A stretch of 12,326 nt of DNA from Chloroflexota bacterium (GTDB lineage Bacteria; Chloroflexota; Limnocylindria; Limnocylindrales; Limnocylindraceae): NCBI GenBank assembly GCA_009692905.1, contig SHYI01000020.1, forward strand, positions 1 to 12,326. The letters run 5' to 3'. The position numbers and the translations under genes are program-made. Positions 1 to 7,105 of the stretch are shown piece by piece; positions within the stretch are counted from its first letter, which is position 1; every line of letters starts with the position of its first letter. Below the pieces are notes generated by a model. The model ran no database searches. It was not told where the DNA came from and saw only the letters and a program-made list of their open reading frames with translations.

Positions 1-8
1 CCCTCCTT
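1..8 (-). promoter_or_regulatory. Shine-Dalgarno for a gene beyond the left edge
   Basis: Read on the minus strand this is AAGGAGGG, a near-perfect anti-16S match, lying about 17 bases after the stop codon of the dehydrogenase gene. No start codon follows inside the window, so the gene it would serve begins just past position 1. The same motif precedes the epimerase start at 3289. An overlapping small hairpin (TCCCT, loop TGG, AGGGA at 11-23) sits between the stop and this site. That the operon continues to the left is inference. Confidence 0.5.
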
Positions 9-25
9 GCTCCCTTGGAGGGATG

Positions 26-1039
26 CTACACCGCGGCGATCGCCTCGAGCTTCGGCCGCACAGGGATCCCGCCGCCACGCGCAGACTCGAGAACCGCGTC
101 GGCGAGGATCACGGCACGCGCGCCGTCGTGGATGCTGACGGCAGGCTTCGCCTCGCCACGTGCGGCGGCGAGGAAGGCGCGTAGCTCCAGCGCCAGCGGC
201 TCTTGCCGTGCGGCGGGGAGGTCGGCGGTGCGACCAGGCTGCACTGGGGCGAATCCATCGAGCATCGCGCTCGAGTTCGGGTCGGCGCTGGTGAAGGAGA
301 CGGTGCGCTGCAGCAGGCTCACGTCGTAGGCACCAGCGCTCGTCGTGACTAGCAGCTGTCGTCGCTTGGCAGGGGCGAGCCATGAGGCGCGAATGCGCGC
401 CACCGCGCCGCCGGGGAAGGTGAAGAGCGCCTCGGCGAAATCCTCACGCCCCTCAATCAGTCGCGAGCCCGCCACGGCGGTAACCGATAGTGGCGAGCTG
501 CCCGCAATGGCACAAGCAAGGTCAATGTCGTGCACCATCAGGTCGCGCACGACACCAACGTCGCTGATGCGCTCGGGGAGGGGGCTCTCGCGCATCGCCT
601 CGATGGCGTAGAGCGCTTCGCCTGTGCTCCCACGCATCTGCTCAAAGAGTCGGGTGACGGCGGGGTTGAAGCGCTCCACATGGCCTACCTGCACGATGGC
701 GCCAGCGGCGGTTGCGCGCGCAACGAGGTCGAGCGCCTCGGTTGAATCGGCGGCGAGCGGCTTCTCGACCAGGATCGGAATCTTGCGCTCGATGGCACGA
801 ATCACCAGTGCGGCGTGGAAGCGCGTCGGCGCAGCGATGATCGCTGCCTCAAGGCCCGGATGGTCGAGCAACTCTGCGGCATCGACGTAAGCGGTGGCCG
901 ATGGCGCAACGGCGAGTGCAGCATCGCGCGCCGCATCAATGGGATCGCTGATCGCCACGATCTCGACGTCTGGAAGCGTTGCCAGAACACGGAGATGGTT
1001 GCGGCCCATCACGCCGAGGCCGATCAGGCCAACCTTCAT
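26..1039 (-). CDS. Gfo/Idh/MocA family sugar-nucleotide dehydrogenase (UDP-GlcNAc 3-dehydrogenase-like)
   Basis: This is a 337-residue NAD(P)-dependent oxidoreductase. The Rossmann motif GLIGLGVMGRNH lies at residues 4-15, the family signature EKP at 92-94 and the substrate-domain motif HVERFNP at 120-126. The stretch around residues 160-174 contains VHDID, where the catalytic His (H170) is expected. The GxGxMGxNH and HVERFNP pattern is that of dehydrogenases oxidising C3 of UDP-GlcNAc or its uronate (WlbA/WbpB, GnnA type). This is an assignment by motif recall and context. It is the third gene of a minus-strand operon, and its ATG at 1039 overlaps the aminotransferase stop (ATGA). An in-frame ATG at 1048 is an alternative start: the upstream GGGAG is 3 nt from it and 12 nt from 1039. 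Product of the pair: 3-keto sugar for amination by the upstream gene. Substrate not proven. Confidence 0.88.
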   Translation of the reverse strand: MKVGLIGLGVMGRNHLRVLATLPDVEIVAISDPIDAARDAALAVAPSATAYVDAAELLDHPGLEAAIIAAPTRFHAALVIRAIERKIPILVEKPLAADSTEALDLVARATAAGAIVQVGHVERFNPAVTRLFEQMRGSTGEALYAIEAMRESPLPERISDVGVVRDLMVHDIDLACAIAGSSPLSVTAVAGSRLIEGREDFAEALFTFPGGAVARIRASWLAPAKRRQLLVTTSAGAYDVSLLQRTVSFTSADPNSSAMLDGFAPVQPGRTADLPAARQEPLALELRAFLAAARGEAKPAVSIHDGARAVILADAVLESARGGGIPVRPKLEAIAAV

Positions 1040-2157
1040 GCGGGCCATGCGCTCCCGCCGTGGCGCTCCACGGCGCGTCGCAGCGAGGCGGCAACCTCCT
1101 CTTGTTCGGCAGCGGTGATCGCTGCAAACATTGGGAGCGAGAGGCAACCCTTCGCCAACGCATCAGTGACAGGGAGCACAACGTCGAGACCGCGCTCCTT
1201 AATGTACGGCTGCTGGCTCACCGGAATTGGGTAGTAGACGCCAGTGCCAATGCCATCGTTGGCAAGATCTTTCACGATCTCATCGCGCGCTGGGCCAACA
1301 TGCACGGTGTACTGGTGATAGACGTGCAAGTTTCCTGCGGGTGTTCCCTGTCGAACGATCGGCGCGCCAGCAAGCAGCGCGTCGTAGCGCGCCGCAGCGG
1401 TGACGCGCGCTGCGGTGAACTGATCCAGCTTGCCGAGCTGCACGATGCCGATCGCAGCGGCGATGTCGGTCATGCGGTAATTCGTGCCGAGCATCTCGTG
1501 CAGGTAGCGCACCTTTGCCCCTTGGCTGCGGAAGGCGCGCAGCCACTCGTTCAGCGAGTCATCGTTCGTGGTGATCATGCCCCCCTCGCCACTGGTGATG
1601 TTCTTGGTGGCGTAAAGCGAGAAGGCACCAACGCCGAACGATCCGGCCTGCTTGCCGTTCTGTGTGGCACCGACCGCCTGGCAGGCATCTTCGATCATCG
1701 CGAGGTTGTGCTTGGCGGCGAGCGCGCCAAGAGCGCTCATGTCGGCAATGAGGCCAAAGAGGTGCACCGGCATTAGCGCCTTCGTCTTCGGCGTAATGGC
1801 TGCGGCGGCCGCAGCTGGATCCATCAGCCAGGTAACGGGATCAATGTCGACAAAGCGTGGCGTGGCACCGGCGCGCAGAATCGAAGCCGCAGTGGCGCTA
1901 AAGGTGTGGCCAACGGTAATGATCTCGTCACCAGGCTTGATGCCAAGTCCCTGAATGATCGCCTCTTCGGCGAGCGTGCCGTTCGCCACGGCGATGGCGT
2001 GCTTCACGTCAACGAGCTCGGCGAAGCGACGTTCGAACTCGGCAACGCGCGGGCCCTGGGCGAGGGCGCCCGACATGATCGCTTCGGCGGCGGCATCGGC
2101 CTCCTCGCGACCAACGGCGGGACGGGTGATCGGGATGCGAATCTGCGGCGTACTCAT
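1036..2157 (-). CDS. DegT/DnrJ/EryC1 family PLP-dependent sugar aminotransferase
   Basis: This 373-residue protein has the usual length for nucleotide-sugar aminotransferases. Visible features are the N-terminal IPITRP (8-13) and SGALAQGPRVAEFE region, GDEIITVGHTFSATA (76-90) and PVHLFG (130-135). IEDACQA holds Asp157, which contacts the PLP ring nitrogen. Lys185 in SLYATKNIT is the Schiff-base lysine, and GTNYRMTDIAAAIG and the YYPIP substrate loop follow. It would transfer an amino group, probably from glutamate, to a 3-keto UDP-sugar made by the adjoining dehydrogenase. One oddity is NGTLAEEAI at 59-67, where relatives usually have a GTxAL-type phosphate-binding sequence. It starts 13 nt after the epimerase stop with no recognisable Shine-Dalgarno, so it probably depends on translational coupling. 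Its stop overlaps the next start. WbpE/GnnB-like activity is inferred from the neighbours. Confidence 0.92.
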   Translation of the reverse strand: MSTPQIRIPITRPAVGREEADAAAEAIMSGALAQGPRVAEFERRFAELVDVKHAIAVANGTLAEEAIIQGLGIKPGDEIITVGHTFSATAASILRAGATPRFVDIDPVTWLMDPAAAAAAITPKTKALMPVHLFGLIADMSALGALAAKHNLAMIEDACQAVGATQNGKQAGSFGVGAFSLYATKNITSGEGGMITTNDDSLNEWLRAFRSQGAKVRYLHEMLGTNYRMTDIAAAIGIVQLGKLDQFTAARVTAAARYDALLAGAPIVRQGTPAGNLHVYHQYTVHVGPARDEIVKDLANDGIGTGVYYPIPVSQQPYIKERGLDVVLPVTDALAKGCLSLPMFAAITAAEQEEVAASLRRAVERHGGSAWPA

Positions 2158-2170
2158 GATGGGGAGCGTA

Positions 2171-3289
2171 TCAGCGGGCGAAGCGACGCGCGATCAGAGC
2201 GGCTCGAATCGCCTCGGCGGCACCCCCTGCGGGGAGGGGTCGGGATGCTCGCGCGGCGACCGCTGCAGCACCCGTTGCCGCCCCAACCGTTGCAAGGGCG
2301 CCAGTAACGCGACCCGCATCAACGCCAGCGAGGAGCGACGGCCCCGCCGGATGTAGGAGCTCTGGCCACTCCGTGGTGTCACGCAAGATCAGCGTTGGCG
2401 TGTTGAGCCAGACCGCCTCGCGCTGCAACCCCCCAGAATCGGTGAGCACTGCGGCGGCGTGCGCCGTCAGAGCCAGCGAATCGAGATAGCCAACGGGCGG
2501 TACCAGTTCTACGCCGTCGGGAACGTCAATTTGGTGCGCGGCAATCGCAGCGCTCGTGCCAGGGTGCGCGGCAAAGAGCGCCGGCACGCCAAGATGCTCT
2601 GCGGAAACTCGCAGCACATCGAGCGCAGCGCGCAATCGTGTGGCCTCACGCACGTCGGCGCGATGCAGAGTGGCGTACACGAAGCCGCCAGATGTTAGTG
2701 GTCGGCCAATGTGCAGTGCGGCAGCATCAAGGGCAGTAGCGCCGCGCGCAGTTGGCGCGAGTCGCGCCACGAGGTCGGCCATCAGGTCGCCGACGACCGC
2801 GTTCCCTTCGGTGAGCCCTTCCACGCGCAACGCCTGCGCCGCTCCATCGCTGGTGCAGAGTCGCAGTGATGCGATCTTGTCGACCGCAATGCGATTGCGC
2901 TCTTCGGGCATGGTCGTGTCGCCAGAGCGCACTCCCGCCTCAACGTGCGCGATTGGGATCCCGCGAGCGTGCGCAGCAAGCGCACCCGCAAGTGTGGAGT
3001 CGGTGTCGCCAAACACGAGCACGGCATCGGGGCGACTCTGCGCAAGGGCCGCATCAAGCGCACGCACCATTACATCCAGTCGCTCGGCGCCTTGGAGATC
3101 TCCTGGCTCAGGAAGGAGGAGGTCGGGAGGTGCCATCTCAAGGCCGCGGTAGATCTGGCCCGCGAGCAACTCATCATGGTGCTGGGCAGTATCAATGACG
3201 AACGGCTCAATCGGTGGTGTGAGGTGCGAGCGAAGGGCGGCAAGCTTGATGAGTTGGGGGCGCGTGCCGACGATCGCCGTGATGCGCAT
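2171..3289 (-). CDS. wecB: Non-hydrolysing UDP-N-acetylglucosamine 2-epimerase (WecB/WbpI-like)
   Basis: This is a 372-residue GT-B-fold epimerase that interconverts UDP-GlcNAc and UDP-ManNAc, or their 3-acetamido derivatives. It shows GTRPQLIKL (8-16), FGDTDST (93-99), HVEAGVRSG (115-123), MPEERNRI (127-134), TLHRAD (207-212) and TDSGGLQREA (283-292). The catalytic residues known from E. coli WecB are present: Asp95, Glu117, an acidic residue in PEER near 130, and His209. RDTTEWPE at 303-310 has Trp where classical WecB proteins usually have Arg. From memory this is more like epimerases acting on diacetamido sugars (WbpI group), which fits the dehydrogenase and aminotransferase next door. 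First gene of its operon, with AAGGAGG four bases before ATG. The gene is complete and ends in Ala/Arg-rich sequence. Family is certain, exact substrate is not. Confidence 0.92.
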   Translation of the reverse strand: MRITAIVGTRPQLIKLAALRSHLTPPIEPFVIDTAQHHDELLAGQIYRGLEMAPPDLLLPEPGDLQGAERLDVMVRALDAALAQSRPDAVLVFGDTDSTLAGALAAHARGIPIAHVEAGVRSGDTTMPEERNRIAVDKIASLRLCTSDGAAQALRVEGLTEGNAVVGDLMADLVARLAPTARGATALDAAALHIGRPLTSGGFVYATLHRADVREATRLRAALDVLRVSAEHLGVPALFAAHPGTSAAIAAHQIDVPDGVELVPPVGYLDSLALTAHAAAVLTDSGGLQREAVWLNTPTLILRDTTEWPELLHPAGPSLLAGVDAGRVTGALATVGAATGAAAVAARASRPLPAGGAAEAIRAALIARRFAR

Positions 3290-3293
3290 ATCC

Positions 3294-3300
3294 CCTCCTT
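3294..3300 (-). promoter_or_regulatory. Strong Shine-Dalgarno of the epimerase gene
   Basis: The minus strand reads AAGGAGG, then GGAT, then the ATG at 3289. This makes the epimerase a normally leadered gene, in contrast to the leaderless gene diverging from the same 49-bp spacer. I cannot recognise a -10 hexamer for the epimerase in the spacer. Confidence 0.75.
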
Positions 3301-3326
3301 ACCTCTAGTGCTCGTGCGCGCTGCGA

Positions 3327-3332
3327 TAGACT
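3327..3332 (+). promoter_or_regulatory. -10 element TAGACT of a leaderless promoter (glycosyltransferase operon)
   Basis: TAGACT is followed by six bases (CGCCGC) and the ATG at 3339, so the expected transcription start coincides with the start codon. There is no Shine-Dalgarno before 3339. No convincing -35 hexamer is visible. Confidence 0.6.
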
Positions 3333-3338
3333 CGCCGC

Positions 3339-4682
3339 ATGCCGAACCCCGCTCCGCACACCGTACCAAAGGGTGCCCCCCAGCCGAAGCGGCAGGTGGC
3401 GATGTTCGTCGCCAACAATATGGTCAGTGATCGCCGCGTGATCCGCGAGGCGGCAACGGTGGCCGCGGCCGGGTTTGCCGTCACCGTGCATGCCATCGCC
3501 CAGCGTCGCGAGAAGCTCCCTACAACCGAGCAGCACCCCGACGGATTCACCATCGTTCGTCATCGGCTCGGGCTGATTCCACCGGTCCTACCGCTCCACC
3601 CACGCCTTCTCGCCCTGCTGCTTCATCCGTTCTGGTGCGCACTTGCCATTGCCGTCGCCGTGGCGCGAAAGTTGCGCATTCCACTAGCGGGCGCTGCACT
3701 TCTGGCGATTCGCTGGACCGCTTGGGCCACACTCGCAGCGCGAGCGGCGAGCTCCGCGCAGATCCTGCACGCCCACGATCTTTCTGGTGCGCTCCCAGCG
3801 CTCGCAACGCTGCGTACCAATCTAGGTGCCGTGCTCCTCTATGACAGCCACGAAGTCTTTCTTGAGAGCGGCCGGTGGGCGAAGAGCCCCGCGTTCATTC
3901 GGCGCATCCTCGCGAACCGCTTTGAGCAGCCCGCACTCCGACGCGCAGCCGCACTCATTGCGGTGAACCCGCAGGTTATTGAAGAGTTGGGGAAGCGGTA
4001 CGAGATTCCAGGGCGACAGGTGGTGACCTACAACTGCCCGCCTGCGTGGGACCCTGAACCGCGCGGCACGGAACTGCGTGCCGCCATCGGCGTCGGCGCC
4101 GACGCGCAGGTGATCTTGTATCACGGTGGGTTCTCTGCGCATCGTGGACTCGAGGAGCTCCTCGTTGCGATTCGCGATCCGCGTCTCGCCGCTGTGCACC
4201 TCGTTTTTCTTGGCTATGGCCCACTAGAAGCGACCTTGCGCGCCGCCGCTGCTGATCCAGCCCTTACCGGTCGTGTGCATGTGCTGAAGGCGGTTGCACC
4301 TGATGTCTTGGATCGATGGGTCTCGGGCGCCGACGTTGGGATGTGCACCGTGCTGCCGAGCACCCTCAATCACCGCATCTCGACGCCAAACAAGCTCTTT
4401 GAATCTATTGGTGCCGGCGTGCCTGTTGTGGCCAGCAACTTTGCAACGATGCGCGACATCTTGTTCGGCGATCCGGATGGACCACTCGGCGTGGTCTGTG
4501 ATCCGACCAACGCACAGGCAGTTGCCACCGCAATTCACTCGATTCTCAGTTTGAGCCCAAGCGACCGCGCTGCTCTGCGCGCCCGTTGCATTCGTGCTGC
4601 AGCGGCACGCTGGAATTGGGAGGCTCAGGCTGCGCGTCTCACTGAGCTGTACACATCACTCAAGGCTCCTGAGGGGGCATGA
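3339..4682 (+). CDS. GT4-like (GT-B fold) glycosyltransferase
   Basis: This is a 447-residue glycosyltransferase. The N-terminal acceptor domain has VANNMVSDRRVIREA (24-38) and LYDSHEVF (167-174). A hydrophobic stretch at about 89-110 may bind the membrane face. The C-terminal donor domain has YHGGFSAHRGLEELL (261-275), GYGPLE (292-297) and STPNKLFESIGAGVPVVASN (348-367), which holds the acidic residue of the EX7E-like nucleotide-sugar site (Glu355). It probably adds a sugar to a lipid- or polysaccharide-linked acceptor at the cytoplasmic side of the membrane. The donor could be the sugar made by the divergent operon, but nothing in the sequence proves it. Homologous sequence seems to begin near residue 19, so a short disordered N-terminal extension precedes it. 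The start at 3339 is supported by the leaderless promoter geometry. Its stop overlaps the next gene's start. Confidence 0.88.
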   Translation: MPNPAPHTVPKGAPQPKRQVAMFVANNMVSDRRVIREAATVAAAGFAVTVHAIAQRREKLPTTEQHPDGFTIVRHRLGLIPPVLPLHPRLLALLLHPFWCALAIAVAVARKLRIPLAGAALLAIRWTAWATLAARAASSAQILHAHDLSGALPALATLRTNLGAVLLYDSHEVFLESGRWAKSPAFIRRILANRFEQPALRRAAALIAVNPQVIEELGKRYEIPGRQVVTYNCPPAWDPEPRGTELRAAIGVGADAQVILYHGGFSAHRGLEELLVAIRDPRLAAVHLVFLGYGPLEATLRAAAADPALTGRVHVLKAVAPDVLDRWVSGADVGMCTVLPSTLNHRISTPNKLFESIGAGVPVVASNFATMRDILFGDPDGPLGVVCDPTNAQAVATAIHSILSLSPSDRAALRARCIRAAAARWNWEAQAARLTELYTSLKAPEGA

Positions 4683-5737
4683 GCACGCGTCAACGCCGCC
4701 TCGTCATTGGCATGCTCAACACGGCTGGGCAGGGCACGGAGTGGGCACACGCGCTCAAGCGCTTCACGAGCGCCACCGTAGAGTCGTGGGCGATTGCTCG
4801 CCCGCAAGAGCAGGTCATTCAGTTCACCGCAGATCGCACCTATCCACTGATCAACGGTGCGGCGGATCAAGCGTGGCTCGATCTATTCAACGTCCAATCG
4901 AAACCAACGCACCTGGTCATTGAGAGCGGCAAGCCGATCAGCATCAAGGGCACGGTGCGCCGCATGCTCTTTCAAGCGGCGACTGCCCGGCGACGCGGCA
5001 TTCGCCCGGCGCTCTTGTTTCATGGCAGCGATATTCGTGTGCCAAGCTTGCATCGCGTCGCACACCCCGAATCTCCATTCCATCAATCCCATGACGGACT
5101 CACAGAGAAGCTCGAACGGAAGGCAAACGAGATGCGCCGCTGGCTAACGATTTGGCCGTTCCCGGTATTCATCTCCACCATTGATTTGCGCCGCTACGTT
5201 CCTCGCGGACGATGGCTTCCAGTCGTTGTCGGCGATCATTGGTTTGCTGCAGCGCCACCAATAAACGTTGACCGCCCCCGACCTCGCGTGCTGCACCTCC
5301 CATCGCGCCGCGAACTCTTCCAGAGCGAACAGGTTGATCAGATTTGCACGCGCCTGCACGACGAGGGCCTGATCGAGTACCGAAGCGTCACGGGCGTCCC
5401 CCCAGCCGAGGTGCGCAGCCTTGTGGAGTGGGCCGACGCCGTGATGGACAAGATTGGCCTCGGTGGGACTGGCGTCATGGGCGCGGAGGCGATGGCCTCT
5501 GGGCGACTCCTCATTGGTGACGTCGATCAGATCGTGCGCGACGAGCTCTCCGACCTACCGCTGATTCAAAGCTCAACCAGCACCCTGGAGCAGGTGATTC
5601 GCGACCTCGTTGCCGACCGTTCTACCTGGGCCGCTCGCGCCGCCGCAGGTCAAGCCTTCGCCCGCAAATATCACGACGGGCGCTACTCAGCGGCCGTGCT
5701 GGCCAAGTGGATGGGGGTTCCAGTCAACCAGCCGTAG
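4679..5737 (+). CDS. Divergent GT-B glycosyltransferase-like protein
   Basis: This 352-residue protein has its ATG overlapping the previous TGA (ATGA), with a GAGGGGG purine run just before it. FHGSDIR (114-120) resembles the HGSD motif of some GT4-like enzymes. ADAVMDKIGLGGTGVMGAEAMASG (252-275) matches the donor-site helix of GT-B enzymes, with Glu270 in the place of the second Glu of the EX7E motif. The first Glu is not evident. There is no signal peptide or clear membrane helix, so it is probably cytoplasmic. It is co-transcribed with the preceding glycosyltransferase and likely extends the same glycan. The sequence is distant from the common glycosyltransferases I know, so acceptor and donor are unknown. 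It could also be a glycosyltransferase-fold protein without standard catalysis. Confidence 0.75.
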   Translation: MSTRQRRLVIGMLNTAGQGTEWAHALKRFTSATVESWAIARPQEQVIQFTADRTYPLINGAADQAWLDLFNVQSKPTHLVIESGKPISIKGTVRRMLFQAATARRRGIRPALLFHGSDIRVPSLHRVAHPESPFHQSHDGLTEKLERKANEMRRWLTIWPFPVFISTIDLRRYVPRGRWLPVVVGDHWFAAAPPINVDRPRPRVLHLPSRRELFQSEQVDQICTRLHDEGLIEYRSVTGVPPAEVRSLVEWADAVMDKIGLGGTGVMGAEAMASGRLLIGDVDQIVRDELSDLPLIQSSTSTLEQVIRDLVADRSTWAARAAAGQAFARKYHDGRYSAAVLAKWMGVPVNQP

Positions 5738-5742
5738 CGGCT
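5730..5742. other. Small perfect inverted repeat between convergent gene ends
   Basis: AGCCG-TAG-CGGCT is a 5-bp stem with a 3-nt loop that includes the stop codon of the glycosyltransferase gene and touches the last base of the tRNA CCA tail. There is no T-run on either side, so it is not a standard intrinsic terminator. It may be chance or a weak bidirectional 3'-end structure. Confidence 0.3.
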
Positions 5743-5816
5743 GGAGCCGATGGTGAGGATTGAACTCACGACCTGCTGTTTACGAAACAGCTGCTCTACC
5801 ACTGAGCTACATCGGC
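5742..5816 (-). tRNA. trnT: tRNA-Thr (anticodon CGU), CCA encoded
   Basis: The minus strand folds into a complete cloverleaf. The acceptor stem is GCCGATG/CATCGGC, and the D arm is GCTC-AGTGGTA-GAGC. The anticodon stem is GCTGT/ACAGC with loop TTCGTAA (anticodon CGT, reading ACG threonine codons). The variable loop is AGGTC, and the T arm is GTGAG-TTCAATC-CTCAC. The discriminator base T and an encoded CCA follow at 5745-5742. It is convergent with the glycosyltransferase gene, whose stop is only 4 nt away. It lies downstream of nhaA on the same strand but has its own likely -10 element. Confidence 0.97.
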
Positions 5817-5827
5817 GCCGGAGGGGG

Positions 5828-5833
5828 ATTGTA
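5828..5833 (-). promoter_or_regulatory. Likely -10 element TACAAT of the tRNA gene
   Basis: The minus strand reads TACAAT with 11 bases before the tRNA 5' end, giving a 5' extension of about four or five bases for RNase P to remove. No good -35 hexamer is visible at the usual distance. Confidence 0.5.
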
Positions 5834-5883
5834 GCGGAGCCGCAACCACCCAGGTAGCCGGACGAAACCGCGCCCGAGCTGGG

Positions 5884-7053
5884 CTAGCGAGCGAGTGATC
5901 GCCGCAGGGCGAGAACAACGGCAGCGAGCGCAACTGCGGCAATTGATGCGATCAAGACGCCAATCTTGGCGGCACCGAGCGACGCCTCGTTAGCAAAGGC
6001 GAGTTCACTAATGAGCAACGAGACGGTAAAGCCGATCCCTCCAAGTGCACCAACGAGGGCGATGTCAATCCAGCGCATGCCCGCCGAAAGCTTCGCCCCC
6101 AGCGCGGTTGCCAGCCGGGCGGCGAGGAGAATGCCGATTGGCTTGCCGAGGACAAGGCCAACAAGTACGCCGAGCAGAATTGGCGAACCGGTTACCGCGC
6201 CGAGGTCGATGGAGCGAAGGTCAACTGCAGCGGCGAAGAGGGCGAAGAGTGGCACGGCGATCGCCGCACTGATTGGATGGAAGCGCTCCGTTGCGCGGTC
6301 TACGGGTGCATCTTCCTCGTCAGGATCTCTCTTGACGCGCATCAGTAGCCCGAGGGCAACGCCCGCGATCGTTGGATGGATCCCAGCACTATGCACGGCG
6401 TACCAGGTGCCGAGTGCGAGGGGCACGTAGATGAGCGGTGAGGTGATGCGTTGTCGCTGCGCGATCGCAAAGAGTGCCAGCAGCACCGCTGCGACAGCGA
6501 GCCACTCTACGTGCAGGCTGGCGGAGTAGAAGAGTGCGATCACTAAAATCGCTCCGAGATCGTCAACCACCGCCAGTGTCAGCAAGAAGGTGCGCACACC
6601 AGTGGGTAGTCCGCGACCGAGCACCGCCAGCACTGCAAGGGCGAAGGCGATATCTGTTGCCATCGGAATACCCCAGCCGCTGAGCGCATCAGGCGCACCG
6701 CCCTGATTGATTGCAACGTAGAGGAGCGCCGGAACGATCATCCCGCCGAGTGCTGCGGCAACCGGTAGGGCCGCCTGGCGCGGCTTCGAGAGTGTGCCCA
6801 CCACCAGTTCATGCTTTAGCTCGCAGCCGATCACGAAGAAGAAGATGGCGAGCAGCCCATCGGCCACCCACTCCTGCACGGTGAGGTTCAGGTGGAGTGC
6901 GTCGCTGCCGATCTGCGTCGTGGCAACGGCGCGCAGTACCTCTGAGAGGGGGCTGTTGGCCAGGAGGATGCCGATGAGCGCTGCAACGATCAGCAGCGCA
7001 CCGCCTACGGTCTCGCTGCGAAGGAAGAGTTGCATGCGCTCTCGGGTGTTCAT
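5884..7053 (-). CDS. nhaA: Na+/H+ antiporter NhaA
   Basis: This 389-residue polytopic inner-membrane antiporter has about twelve hydrophobic segments and exchanges cytoplasmic Na+ (or Li+) for external protons. Key residues fall at almost the same numbers as in E. coli NhaA. Asp134 is in GIPMATDIAFAL. Asp164 and Asp165 (the ion-binding pair) are in LAVVDDLGAI. Lys304 is in GKPIGI, and His226 is in HSAGIHPTIAG at the position of the E. coli His225 pH-response residue. The pH-sensor region reads IGCELKHEL (75-83), keeping Glu78 and Glu82 but with His81 in place of Arg. A charged loop (KRDPDEEDAP, 241-250) replaces part of a cytoplasmic link. There is no Shine-Dalgarno before the ATG. A TACGAT -10 six bases upstream suggests a leaderless mRNA. 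Length is normal and the gene looks intact. Role: sodium and pH homeostasis. Confidence 0.97.
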   Translation of the reverse strand: MNTRERMQLFLRSETVGGALLIVAALIGILLANSPLSEVLRAVATTQIGSDALHLNLTVQEWVADGLLAIFFFVIGCELKHELVVGTLSKPRQAALPVAAALGGMIVPALLYVAINQGGAPDALSGWGIPMATDIAFALAVLAVLGRGLPTGVRTFLLTLAVVDDLGAILVIALFYSASLHVEWLAVAAVLLALFAIAQRQRITSPLIYVPLALGTWYAVHSAGIHPTIAGVALGLLMRVKRDPDEEDAPVDRATERFHPISAAIAVPLFALFAAAVDLRSIDLGAVTGSPILLGVLVGLVLGKPIGILLAARLATALGAKLSAGMRWIDIALVGALGGIGFTVSLLISELAFANEASLGAAKIGVLIASIAAVALAAVVLALRRSLAR

Positions 7054-7059
7054 GCGTGC

Positions 7060-7065
7060 ATCGTA
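7060..7065 (-). promoter_or_regulatory. -10 element TACGAT of a leaderless nhaA promoter
   Basis: The minus strand reads GCGATACGAT, then six bases (GCACGC), then the nhaA ATG. The same ten bases GCGATACGAT occur before the cysteine leader ORF at 7757. No Shine-Dalgarno is present. Confidence 0.62.
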
Positions 7066-7073
7066 TCGCCTGC

Positions 7074-7081
7074 GGGGGGGG
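7074..7081. repeat. G8 homopolymer tract in the nhaA/vanZ-like divergent promoter region
   Basis: Eight consecutive G (plus strand) lie upstream of both -10 elements. For nhaA it falls inside the -35/-10 spacer region. For the VanZ-like gene it directly precedes a TTGGCG -35-like hexamer. A change in tract length would change nhaA promoter spacing. It may also simply be a sequencing-sensitive run. Confidence 0.6.
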
Positions 7082-7105
7082 TTGGCGGAACTGGGCCCTA
7101 TTTAT

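Noticed and set aside
979-1776. A 265-codon plus-strand frame opposite the dehydrogenase and aminotransferase genes
   Set aside because: It is a shadow of two genes with clear motifs on the other strand. The translation has no domain and no initiation signal.
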